From positions 1 to 33,485 of the forward strand of contig NZ_JAGIZA010000032.1 in assembly GCF_017813365.1 (NCBI RefSeq): DNA of 33,485 nt, given 5' to 3'. This document shows positions 6,929 to 14,294 of this stretch, piece by piece; position 1 is the stretch's first letter, and every line of letters starts with the position of its first letter. The DNA is from Roseomonas indoligenes. GTDB taxonomy: Bacteria > Pseudomonadota > Alphaproteobacteria > Acetobacterales > Acetobacteraceae. Made by a program: the position numbers and the translations under genes. The notes beneath the pieces are model-generated. The model saw nothing but the letters and a program-made list of their open reading frames with translations. It searched no databases and had not been told where the DNA came from.

Positions 6929-7854
6929 GCAACCTCCATTTCGCTGCAGCGGTCGTGGTCCCCTGCTCCGGACGGAAGACGGCGCGGCCTAGGGCCGAGG
7001 CGACCGCAGTTTCCATACCTATCGGCTCCCAGACAGAACTCGAAAATGCGTGGATCGCGGGGTTACAGTCGCTAGCGCCATGTGTTGCTGCCGGCCAACT
7101 CTACGCGGGGCGGAACGCGAAATTGGCCAGGAGCATCTCTGCGGCGACCGGTGCGCCGCTGTTCTTCGCGTCTGCTGGTCTCGGTCTCGTGGCTGCAAAG
7201 CGCAAGATCCCTTCCTATGGCCTTACGGTGAACTCGAGAGGCCCCGAGAGCATCTCGGCACGAGTGGCTGGGCTATTCGATCCCGCACACTGGTGGGCTG
7301 TGGTTTCGACGGGCACCTTCGCAACTGTTCCAAGCGAGGTCTTCGGCCCAGGGCGGGGCGCAATCCTGGTGGCGCTGACGCGGCCATATGCAGCGATGCT
7401 GTCGCAGATGTTCGAGGAACTACCCGACCGCATAGTCCGGCGCCTCCGTATTACCGGGGCGGGCCTCGATCGTGTCTTCGCCCCGCGCCTAGCCGCCCAG
7501 GTGCTCCCCTATGATCGTCGGCTGGACACGCTGGAGCCCGGTACGCGTGCCGACTTCCCATTGCGCGCGCTGGCACACTTCGCGGAAAGGGTACTCCCGC
7601 TATCGCCCGAGGCGAGCGTCGACAGCCATTCCGAGGCCGTCTTGACAGCCCTTGCGGGCGCGGCAGAGCCGGACCGCAAACCCCGCGGCCGCAGAAGCGA
7701 CGAGGAACTCAAGGAGGCAATCAGGCGCCTGCTTCCAGCGGCGGGCTCGATGGGTCGCGTCCTTCGGTCGATTCGGGACGAGGGGATCGCCTGTGAGCAG
7801 TCTCGGTGTGGGCGGCTCTACCGGGCGGTGCTGAGCGAAGGTGCGCCCAGATGA
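6925..7854 (+). CDS. YaaA/DUF6884-like protein, first gene of the dpd modification operon; candidate DpdC-role protein
   Basis: 309 residues. The N terminus has VVPCSGRKT (11-19). An LY-x6-LARS segment (59-70) follows, then FFASAGLGLVAAKRKIPSYG (80-99). This order (CSG-K near the start, then LY, then a SA-x-GL-x-(I/P)-x-Y block) is that of the YaaA (DUF328) and DUF6884 groups, some of which bind DNA and associate with DNA repair. The last 50 residues or so form a basic, helical tail that could bind DNA. Its stop overlaps the start of the next gene (ATGA). In Salmonella, DpdA and DpdB insert preQ0 and DpdC is needed to turn it into the amide ADG. No other gene in this operon could fill the DpdC role, so this protein is the candidate by position. 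It has not been shown to be homologous to DpdC, and it could instead be an accessory nuclease or sensor. Confidence 0.7.
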   Translation: MSNLHFAAAVVVPCSGRKTARPRAEATAVSIPIGSQTELENAWIAGLQSLAPCVAAGQLYAGRNAKLARSISAATGAPLFFASAGLGLVAAKRKIPSYGLTVNSRGPESISARVAGLFDPAHWWAVVSTGTFATVPSEVFGPGRGAILVALTRPYAAMLSQMFEELPDRIVRRLRITGAGLDRVFAPRLAAQVLPYDRRLDTLEPGTRADFPLRALAHFAERVLPLSPEASVDSHSEAVLTALAGAAEPDRKPRGRRSDEELKEAIRRLLPAAGSMGRVLRSIRDEGIACEQSRCGRLYRAVLSEGAPR

Positions 7855-8990
7855 GACGCACGAGAATAGCCGAGCCTTCAATTGCGGTCCGAGCCCTTCG
7901 AACCGAGCAGGGTGCAGGGCTGACGATGTACGGGTTCTTCATCGCAGGTGCCGACCTCCTCCAAATTGCGGAGATCAGCCGAGTTCATAGGGACGGAGAG
8001 GGATCCCTACAAGGATTCCAGCGCAAAGAGATCAGGCATCACGTCCAGTCCATCGTTGAGTTCCTCGACGGCGGCCCCGTCCTGTTCCCGAACGCTATCA
8101 TCCTCGCCCTGTCGCCGCATGCCTGGTTCTTGGAGAGCCGGGGCGGGAAGCCCGGCGGCGACACCGGCGCCTCCGTGGCGGGGACCTTACGCATTCCGCT
8201 GCCGTCGGACGGGACCAAGGCGGCATGGATTGTGGATGGCCAGCAGCGATCCCTCGCCCTTTCCCGGGCTCGCAACAAGGACTTCCCAGTACCGGTTGTG
8301 GCCTTCGTTTCGGAGGATGTCTCTGTTCACCGGGAGCAGTTCATTCTCGTCAACAAGGCACGCCCGTTGCCGCCGAGACTCATAGACGAATTGCTGCCCG
8401 AGGTTCGCGCCTCTCTTCCGAAGGACTTGGCTCCGCGGAAGATGCCGAGCGAGTTGGTGAACCTCATGAACTCGGCGGCAGATTCGCCGTTCCAGGGTCT
8501 CATTCGTCGAGCGTCGGAAGATCGGCCGGAGGCCGTCGTGACCGACGCCGCGCTAGTCCGGGTCATCCAGCGCAGCCTCGGGAGCGCACTAGGGGCGCTC
8601 GCGCCTTACAAGGAGACAGTGACGTCAGCAGCCGATCCAACTGCGATGTACCGAGTCCTTGTGGCTTTCTGGGACGCCGTGCGCGAGGCTTTTCCCAACG
8701 CCTGGGGCCTGCCCCCGACGGAGAGCCGCCTCATGCATTCGGCAGGCATCGAGGCGATGGGCACGTTGATGGATAGAATTATGTCGCGCGTGTCGCCGGA
8801 CGGCGACCTGCGCAGGCATGCCGCCGAAAGCCTGGCGCGCATCGCGCCGCATTGCTGCTGGACCAGCGGACGCTGGCCGGACATCGAGCGAGATTGGAAC
8901 GACATCCAAGCCGTCCCGCGGGACATCCGGCTCCTTTCAGGCCAACTTACGCGGCTTGACCACCGCTATAGCTTCGCGCGGGCGGCGTGA
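7851..8990 (+). CDS. DpdB-like DGQQR-domain protein (first of two)
   Basis: 379 residues starting at the ATG at 7851, which overlaps the previous stop (ATGA) and has a GAAGG motif 8 nt upstream. It carries the DGQQR motif at 129-133, the signature of the ParB-like fold shared by DndB and DpdB. It also has a SLQGFQR segment (52-58) and an FILVNKARPLP segment about 35 residues after DGQQR. Near the C terminus it has WTSGRW, WNDIQ-x-VP-x-DIR and LS. All of these recur in the same order in the gene at 10276, so the two are clearly paralogues flanking dpdA. DpdB helps DpdA insert preQ0 into DNA in Salmonella. The division of labour between the two copies here is unknown; a heteromeric partner is one possibility. 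Confidence 0.8.
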   Translation: MRRTRIAEPSIAVRALRTEQGAGLTMYGFFIAGADLLQIAEISRVHRDGEGSLQGFQRKEIRHHVQSIVEFLDGGPVLFPNAIILALSPHAWFLESRGGKPGGDTGASVAGTLRIPLPSDGTKAAWIVDGQQRSLALSRARNKDFPVPVVAFVSEDVSVHREQFILVNKARPLPPRLIDELLPEVRASLPKDLAPRKMPSELVNLMNSAADSPFQGLIRRASEDRPEAVVTDAALVRVIQRSLGSALGALAPYKETVTSAADPTAMYRVLVAFWDAVREAFPNAWGLPPTESRLMHSAGIEAMGTLMDRIMSRVSPDGDLRRHAAESLARIAPHCCWTSGRWPDIERDWNDIQAVPRDIRLLSGQLTRLDHRYSFARAA

Positions 8991-10279
8991 TGCGGTTCAT
9001 CTTCGCCGACAGTCTCGACTTCATCGATCCGAACTACGATTTTTCCGCGGACCGCAACGGCGTCCGCCGCGCTGTCCACCGCGATGATCGCTTCCCTCAC
9101 GAATTTTTGGATGACGCGCCTTACGACGGCATTCTCGTCAGCCGAGGCATCGTGGGCGATGCCCTCATCCCCGGAAAGTACTCCGAAGCGCAGCTGATGC
9201 GGTTCCGGAGGGAGGGTGCCCGGCGGTTCCTCCGCTATGGTGAGGATAGGTTCCCAGGCAGCATCATGATGGGTGATTGCGGTGCCTTCACATATCGCGC
9301 AATGCCGGAGCCGCCTTACAAGGCGCCAGACACGATTGAGTTCTACGCCGACGGCGGCTTCACGCACGGCTGTTCGCCTGACCACCTGATCTTCGACTTC
9401 GATGATGCCGACCGCGAGCGGCACCAGCGCGACGTGCCGGAGGACATCCGGCGCCGCTACGAGGTGACCCTCCAAAACGCGTCGGACTTCGTCCGCGAGG
9501 CGCGGCACCTCGGACACAGCTTCACCGCAATGGGGGTGATCCAAGGCTGGTCGGCTTCGAGCATGGCGCAGGCCGCCGCGGATCTCGCCGCGATGGGCTA
9601 CCGCTACCTCGCGCTCGGGGGCACTGTGGCGCTGAAGGTGCCACAACTCGAGCGCGCGCTCGCAGCGGTGCGTGAGAGGCTCCCGAGCAATGTAATGCTC
9701 CACGTCCTGGGCTTCGGGAAGATCGAGCACCTCGACGTCCTGCACCGGCACGGTGTTGCCAGCTTCGATACCACCTCGCCTCTAATCCGCGCCTTCAAAG
9801 ACGCCAAAAAGAATTACTGGGCCCGCAGCAACAGTGGTGACTTGGCCTACTACACAGCCATCCGCATCCCGCAGGCCGTGGAAAACAATAAGCTCAAGGC
9901 CAGGGCGCTGGAGGGACGGCTGGACCAGGAAGCTGCCCAGGCGCTCGAAGCGGCGGCGCTCAACGCCGTTCGACGCCTCGCGGCACGCGAGGCGGACCTC
10001 GACGAGGCACTCGACGCGGTCATGGCTTACTGGTCGGAACTCAACTGGAACGATGAGGCTTCGCCTTCCCGCCGCGCGGAGGCGCTTGCAAGGCAGAGAC
10101 GAGCGTACGCGCAAACCCTGGCCGCGCGCCCTTGGGAGAGCTGTGAGTGCAAGGTCTGCGGACAGGGCGGAGTGGAGGCTATCATCTTTAGAAATTCGAA
10201 CAGGAACAAGAGGCGCGGCATGCACAACCTCCACGTCTTCCACCAGCACCTCCGCGCGTTTCGGGCCACATCAGCATGA
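8990..10279 (+). CDS. dpdA: DpdA, DNA guanine transglycosylase (preQ0 inserted into DNA)
   Basis: 429 residues from the ATG at 8990, which shares a base with the previous TGA. A GTG one codon upstream is an alternative start. The protein is a distant relative of tRNA-guanine transglycosylase. The expected catalytic aspartates are visible: Asp96 in MMGDCGAF (general base region) and Asp260 in ASFDTTSP (nucleophile region). A GHSFTAMGVIQGW stretch and LALGG lie in the barrel between them. The C terminus keeps the zinc site typical of the superfamily, C385-x-C387-x2-C390, followed by candidate histidines at 412, 415 and 418. The family swaps guanine in DNA for preQ0, using the base supplied by the queE, queD and queC genes downstream. 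Its position between two DpdB-like genes in a fully overlapping operon makes this assignment the anchor for the whole locus. Confidence 0.93.
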   Translation: MRFIFADSLDFIDPNYDFSADRNGVRRAVHRDDRFPHEFLDDAPYDGILVSRGIVGDALIPGKYSEAQLMRFRREGARRFLRYGEDRFPGSIMMGDCGAFTYRAMPEPPYKAPDTIEFYADGGFTHGCSPDHLIFDFDDADRERHQRDVPEDIRRRYEVTLQNASDFVREARHLGHSFTAMGVIQGWSASSMAQAAADLAAMGYRYLALGGTVALKVPQLERALAAVRERLPSNVMLHVLGFGKIEHLDVLHRHGVASFDTTSPLIRAFKDAKKNYWARSNSGDLAYYTAIRIPQAVENNKLKARALEGRLDQEAAQALEAAALNAVRRLAAREADLDEALDAVMAYWSELNWNDEASPSRRAEALARQRRAYAQTLAARPWESCECKVCGQGGVEAIIFRNSNRNKRRGMHNLHVFHQHLRAFRATSA

Positions 10280-11364
10280 GCATGCGACAGATCCTGCAGT
10301 ACGATGTCATTGTCCCGAGACAGGCCGAAGGAATGCCGGTCTTCACGTTCGCGGCCCGTGCGGAGGACGTGGCCCGCATCGCGCGCATTGAACGCGCCGG
10401 TCGCGACAAAGAAGGCGCTTTGCAAGGGTTCCAGCGGCCGCAGATTGCTGGACACATCCGCGAAATTCGAGACTATCTTGAGAAGCCGAACTCCATTCTG
10501 CCGAACCCGATCGTAATCGCCTTCACGGGTGGGGCGACGCTTGAGCCCTTGCTCGGGCCGGACGGGTCCCGGCGCGCCCGCCTGACGATCGACGCATCCA
10601 ACGGCCCGCCCGGATGGATCGTAGACGGCCAGCAGCGCTTCACCGCTTTGAAAGACGTAAGGTCGCGCGACTTAGAGGTGCTCGTCTCGGGCTTTATCTG
10701 CCCGACGGAAGAGGAACTTCAGAAGCAGTTTATACTCATCAATAACACGCGGCCGCTGCCGAAAGCACTCGTTTACGAGTTGCTCCCGCAGGTGAGCGAC
10801 CTGCCGCATCGGATGTCGAGCCGGAGCCAGGCTGCACTCGCGACCGAGGCCCTCAACTATCGTGCAGGATCGTCGCTCAGGAGTCTCATCCGCCAGCAGA
10901 CGAACCCAAAAGGTATCATCCGCGACACGGTCTTGCAGCGAGTGATTATGAACTCTATTACGGACGGCGCACTGCGTCTCTACGCGGATGACAACAGGCT
11001 TCTGCTGGAGCGCGGCGTTTTGCTTATCAGCGAGTTCTACCACGCAGTCCGGCATGTGTTCGCTGTCGACTGGGACGGGCACTCGCCGAAGACGTCTCGC
11101 CTCGTCCATGGTGCAGGCATCATCGCCATGGGCTACGTCATGGAGCAACTCCACGTCACGTCGGGCGCCGAGGACAGGGAAGCCTTCGCTCGGGGCCTAG
11201 CCGTCCTGCGCGGGCGGACAGCCTGGACGTCCGGGGAGTGGGAGTTTGGGAGCGAGCGGCGACGCTGGAACGGCATCCAGAACGTACCAGCCGACATACG
11301 GCAGCTGTCCATGCACCTCGTCGCCGTGCTGCGGCGAGGAGCGCAGCAACGCGAGGCCGCCTGA
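10276..11364 (+). CDS. dpdB: DpdB, DGQQR-domain partner of DpdA (second copy)
   Basis: 362 residues, with the start overlapping the dpdA stop (ATGA). Key features are ALQGFQRPQI (48-57), DGQQR (117-121) followed by FTALK, and FILINNTRPLPKAL in the middle. Near the C terminus it has WTSGEW, RRWNGIQNVPADIRQLS. DGQ(H/Q)R proteins of the DndB/DpdB type are DNA-binding proteins that accompany DNA-modifying enzymes. DpdB is required with DpdA for preQ0 insertion in Salmonella, although some clusters lack it. Of the two copies this one directly follows dpdA, so it is named dpdB; the choice is a convenience and not a demonstrated orthology. The next gene, queE, starts 4 nt after its stop. Confidence 0.85.
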   Translation: MSMRQILQYDVIVPRQAEGMPVFTFAARAEDVARIARIERAGRDKEGALQGFQRPQIAGHIREIRDYLEKPNSILPNPIVIAFTGGATLEPLLGPDGSRRARLTIDASNGPPGWIVDGQQRFTALKDVRSRDLEVLVSGFICPTEEELQKQFILINNTRPLPKALVYELLPQVSDLPHRMSSRSQAALATEALNYRAGSSLRSLIRQQTNPKGIIRDTVLQRVIMNSITDGALRLYADDNRLLLERGVLLISEFYHAVRHVFAVDWDGHSPKTSRLVHGAGIIAMGYVMEQLHVTSGAEDREAFARGLAVLRGRTAWTSGEWEFGSERRRWNGIQNVPADIRQLSMHLVAVLRRGAQQREAA

Positions 11365-11368
11365 CGCC

Positions 11369-12001
11369 ATGGCTTACGCGGTCAAGGAAATTTTCTACAC
11401 CCTCCAGGGAGAGGGGCGGAATGCCGGGCGGGCCGCCGTATTCTGCCGCTTCGCCGGATGCAACTTGTGGTCAGGACGGGAGGAGGACCGCGCCAGCGCG
11501 GCCTGCCAGTTCTGCGACACGGATTTCGTGGGAGCCGCGGGCGCCGGCGGAGGCCGCTTCCGTGATGCCGCTTCGCTCGCCGCAGCCGTGGAAGCAGCGT
11601 GGCCCCGCGCTGGCCTCGGGCGCTTCGTCGTCCTTACGGGCGGCGAGCCGCTTCTCCAGGTCGACAACTCGCTGCTCGTTGAGCTGCATGCCCGACGCTT
11701 CGAAGTGGCCGTCGAGACGAATGGCACGCTGGACATCCCCTCCGGGGTCGATTGGGTCTGCGTCAGCCCGAAGGGCAACGCTCCCCTCACGGTGACGCGG
11801 GGCGACGAGTTGAAGCTCGTCTACCCTCAGAAGGGCGCCGAGCCAGAGCGGTTCGAGACAATGCAGTTTTCCTATCACCTTCTCCAGCCGATGGACGGAC
11901 CCTCGCGCGCCGCAAACACGGCGGCCGCTGTCGCCTACTGTCTCGCCAACCCGCGCTGGCGGCTAACCATCCAAACGCACAAGGTCTTGGGGATCCCGTG
12001 A
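11369..12001 (+). CDS. queE: QueE, 7-carboxy-7-deazaguanine synthase (radical SAM)
   Basis: 210 residues. The start at 11369 gives the expected N terminus (KEIFYTLQGEGRNAGR), whereas a longer frame upstream only adds shadow sequence from the dpdB end. QueE rearranges carboxytetrahydropterin to 7-carboxy-7-deazaguanine using S-adenosylmethionine and a 4Fe-4S cluster. The cluster ligands are C31, C46 and C49, spaced C-x14-C-x2-C. This is the unusual spacing known for the Burkholderia multivorans type of QueE and not the canonical CX3CX2C. TGGEPLL (90-96) is the SAM-binding GGE motif, and VSPKG (about 133-137) is also conserved. It is the second dedicated step to preQ0. Its stop shares a base with the start of the next gene (TGATG at 11999-12003), so translation is likely coupled. 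Confidence 0.92.
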   Translation: MAYAVKEIFYTLQGEGRNAGRAAVFCRFAGCNLWSGREEDRASAACQFCDTDFVGAAGAGGGRFRDAASLAAAVEAAWPRAGLGRFVVLTGGEPLLQVDNSLLVELHARRFEVAVETNGTLDIPSGVDWVCVSPKGNAPLTVTRGDELKLVYPQKGAEPERFETMQFSYHLLQPMDGPSRAANTAAAVAYCLANPRWRLTIQTHKVLGIP

Positions 12002-12381
12002 TGTTCGAACTCAGCAAGCAGTTCCGCTTCGAGGCCGCACACACGCTGCATAGAGCGGTGGATGCTGAGCCCAGCCGCCGCATCCACGGCCACTCCTACC
12101 GCGCCGAGGTCACCGTGCGTGGCGTTGCCGACCCAGAGACCGGTATGGTGGTGGACCTCGGCGTCTTCGAGCGCGCTCTCGACGCCGCCCGCGATGGCCT
12201 TGACCACCGCTTCCTCGACGATTTGTCCGATCTAGGGCCTGGCACGATTGAGAACCTATCGGCCTGGATTTGGCGCAAGGTCGAGCCCGCCTGCCCCGAC
12301 ATCGTCCGGGTCACGGTTTACCGGGATTCCGGCGGCGACACCTGTACCTACTTCGGGCCGGGGAACCACCTCCGTGGATAG
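12001..12381 (+). CDS. queD: QueD-like 6-carboxytetrahydropterin synthase with a substituted active site
   Basis: 126 residues, typical for QueD. The zinc ligands are present: His14 in FEAAH, and His29 and His31 in IHGHSY. The catalytic Asp68-His69 pair (LDHRFL) and the [10 protein letters not shown] helix are also kept. QueD makes carboxytetrahydropterin from dihydroneopterin triphosphate. By eye alignment to E. coli QueD, the catalytic cysteine four residues before HGH (Cys27 in E. coli) is Ser25 here (PSRRIHGH). The glutamate that anchors the pterin (the VKET region in E. coli) is also replaced (VYRDS). The gene is in a queE-queD-queC operon, so a role in preQ0 synthesis is very likely. 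The substitutions mean the chemistry may be altered, slow, or supplied by another residue. It overlaps queC by 8 nt. Confidence 0.85.
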   Translation: MFELSKQFRFEAAHTLHRAVDAEPSRRIHGHSYRAEVTVRGVADPETGMVVDLGVFERALDAARDGLDHRFLDDLSDLGPGTIENLSAWIWRKVEPACPDIVRVTVYRDSGGDTCTYFGPGNHLRG

Positions 12382-13120
12382 TTCGGCCGCCCTCGTCCTC
12401 TTCTCCGGGGGACAGGATTCGACAACCTGCCTGGGATGGGCCCTCTCGCGGTTCGGTCGGGTGGAGACGGTCGGCTTCGAATATGGCCAACGCCACAAGG
12501 TGGAGATGGCCGTCCGACCGGCTGTGCTCGCCGCCGTCCGGGCGGCGTTCCCGGACTGGACTGAGCGTCTCGGCGATGACCACGTCGTCGACCTCTCGGC
12601 CCTCGGGCAAGTCAGCGACACGGCTCTCACTCGGGACGTCGAAATCCGGATGCAGGAAGGCGGACTGCCAACGACCTTCGTACCCGGCCGCAACATCCTC
12701 TTCCTCACCTTCGCCGCGGCGCTCGCCTGCCGTAGGAACATCAAGCACCTCGTGGCCGGCGTCTGCGAGACGGACTACTCTGGCTATCCCGATTGCCGGG
12801 ACGACACGATCAAGGCCACACAACTCGCGCTCAACCTCGGGATGGAAAACCGCTTTGTCATCCACACTCCCCTGATGTGGATCGACAAGGCCGCTACATG
12901 GGCCTTGGCCCAGGAACTTGGTGGGGGGGCGTTCGTCGACATCGTTCGGGAGCAGACGCACACTTGCTACCTCGGGGACCGGGAACACCGTCACGACTGG
13001 GGCTGCGGGTGCGGGGGGTGCCCTGCCTGCGAATTGCGTGCCGACGGATGGCGTCGGTTCCGCGCGGGCTCCATGGCAGGGATCTCTCTAAGAGTGGGGC
13101 GTTCGCGGCATGGTTTTTGA
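12374..13120 (+). CDS. queC: QueC, preQ0 synthase (7-cyano-7-deazaguanine synthase)
   Basis: 248 residues from the GTG at 12374, which overlaps the end of queD by 8 nt. Frames further upstream would only translate queD DNA in another phase. QueC is an ATP-dependent PP-loop enzyme that converts 7-carboxy-7-deazaguanine and ammonia to preQ0. The PP-loop SGGQDS is at 11-16, followed by GFEYGQRH and [12 protein letters not shown], and by [12 protein letters not shown] (131-142). The C-terminal zinc site is C198 with C211/C213, C216 and C219 ([13 protein letters not shown]). preQ0 is the base that DpdA inserts, so this closes the supply branch of the operon. FolE and the later queuosine enzymes are absent from the window; GTP cyclohydrolase must be supplied from elsewhere in the genome. 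Confidence 0.94.
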   Translation: MDSSAALVLFSGGQDSTTCLGWALSRFGRVETVGFEYGQRHKVEMAVRPAVLAAVRAAFPDWTERLGDDHVVDLSALGQVSDTALTRDVEIRMQEGGLPTTFVPGRNILFLTFAAALACRRNIKHLVAGVCETDYSGYPDCRDDTIKATQLALNLGMENRFVIHTPLMWIDKAATWALAQELGGGAFVDIVREQTHTCYLGDREHRHDWGCGCGGCPACELRADGWRRFRAGSMAGISLRVGRSRHGF

Positions 13121-13403
13121 GCGAGGCGCTCCCCCCGAAGTTGTATAAACGCGTGACGTACGTAGCTTCCTGCAGGCGCTTGACGAAGGCGTAAGATGAC
13201 TGCGATGGATTGGCACGCACAACGCGAAGAACTGGTACAGTTGGTTCGCAACTCGCCTAAATTTTGAGTCGAAAATGTGCAGTCGGTGTTGGTGAGCTGG
13301 ATGTCTCTATGCACGTGTAGCATCTGTGTTCATCACGCGAGACGAGATAAGGCGCACACGCTTTGCGTAGAGCAGTACTCGACCGTCGCTCCGAGGCACC
13401 TCC
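13121..13403 (+). promoter_or_regulatory. 283-nt spacer between the que genes and the HNH cassette
   Basis: This is the only sizeable gap in the plus-strand arm and it is lower in GC than the genes around it, so the HNH/DGQHR pair probably has its own promoter here. A TTGACG hexamer at 13180-13185 is a possible -35 without a convincing -10. An 8-bp palindrome ACGTACGT (around 13156-13163) could be an operator, but such short palindromes also arise by chance. GAGG at 13393-13396 serves the next ATG. Confidence 0.3.
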
Positions 13404-14294
13404 ATGATTGACTTGATGGTCCAACCCAAGTTCTGGAACCCGGAAACTTCCGGCGAAAGACTCTTGCTCATGCTTGTCCGGAACTCCGTGGAACTGCGTG
13501 TGCTGGCAGAGACCCTCAACGGTCTAGGGCCTGCAGCCCAACATAGCGCCCTGCGCCTTGGACGACGCTTCGCTGACCTCTCAAGCTTCTTTGTGGGCGC
13601 CTCGGTGCTTCATCTCCAACAGCGCATGATTCGGCTGTCACAGGACGCCCGCGAGAAGCACCCATACGACCGAGATGCGGCCCTTAAGGTCACACGGGAA
13701 CGCGTCTGCGACGTCCTAAGCTTCACCCCCCTCGACTACGAGGGGGACTTTGGTGTCCTTGTTGAGGAGGTGCTGACGAGTGCCGAGCAACTTGGCAAGG
13801 AACCAAGCGCACCGCTGAAGCAGCGAGTTGCGCGCGCTGGTCCCCCGCATTGCTACAGTTGCGGCCGCATGTTTGGAACTATCCACGCAGATGCCCCAGG
13901 TCCAGATGGACTGAAGCCGACCGCTGACCATGTCTGGCCAATCGCCTTAGGCGGAGACACTATCGAAGCGAACTTGTTACCAGCCTGCGCCCCTTGCAAC
14001 AGCCGCAAAGGACATATTGCTACTTGGCAGATGGCTTGGCTGCAGCCAGTCGTGTTCTCCGATACAGACCAAACGACGGCCCTTCCCGGCCTTCCCGTAC
14101 CCATCAAGATGGCGCTGCACATGCGGGCCGCCATGAACTATGCGACTGCGAATGGGGCCTCGCTGCGCGATGCGTTCCTGGCCATCGGGCCGCGCGACAC
14201 ACCTGCTCGAATTGACCAAGATCAAGGCTATGATTTCTTCAACCTGCGTGTGCACGACGAATTACGCACAAACGTTTTGTGGAGGCCGCGTTGA
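13404..14294 (+). CDS. HNH endonuclease with zinc-finger CxxC pairs
   Basis: 296 residues, with the ATG at 13404 preceded by GAGG at 7 nt. The C-terminal half holds a clear HNH nuclease: C150-x2-C153, then ADHVWPIALGGD (174-185) with the metal-binding Asp/His, then NLLPACAPCNSRKG (190-203) with C195-x2-C198. The two CxxC pairs form the structural zinc and ADH, N190 and the CNSRKG turn form the beta-beta-alpha metal site. Residues 1-140 or so are a helical domain of no recognised family that may set specificity. The end overlaps the next gene, so the pair forms a two-gene cassette. It lies on the same strand as the dpd modification genes but 283 nt beyond them. It could be a restriction enzyme for DNA lacking (or carrying) 7-deazaguanine, or an independent defence unit that moved into the locus. 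Confidence 0.85.
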   Translation: MIDLMVQPKFWNPETSGERLLLMLVRNSVELRVLAETLNGLGPAAQHSALRLGRRFADLSSFFVGASVLHLQQRMIRLSQDAREKHPYDRDAALKVTRERVCDVLSFTPLDYEGDFGVLVEEVLTSAEQLGKEPSAPLKQRVARAGPPHCYSCGRMFGTIHADAPGPDGLKPTADHVWPIALGGDTIEANLLPACAPCNSRKGHIATWQMAWLQPVVFSDTDQTTALPGLPVPIKMALHMRAAMNYATANGASLRDAFLAIGPRDTPARIDQDQGYDFFNLRVHDELRTNVLWRPR

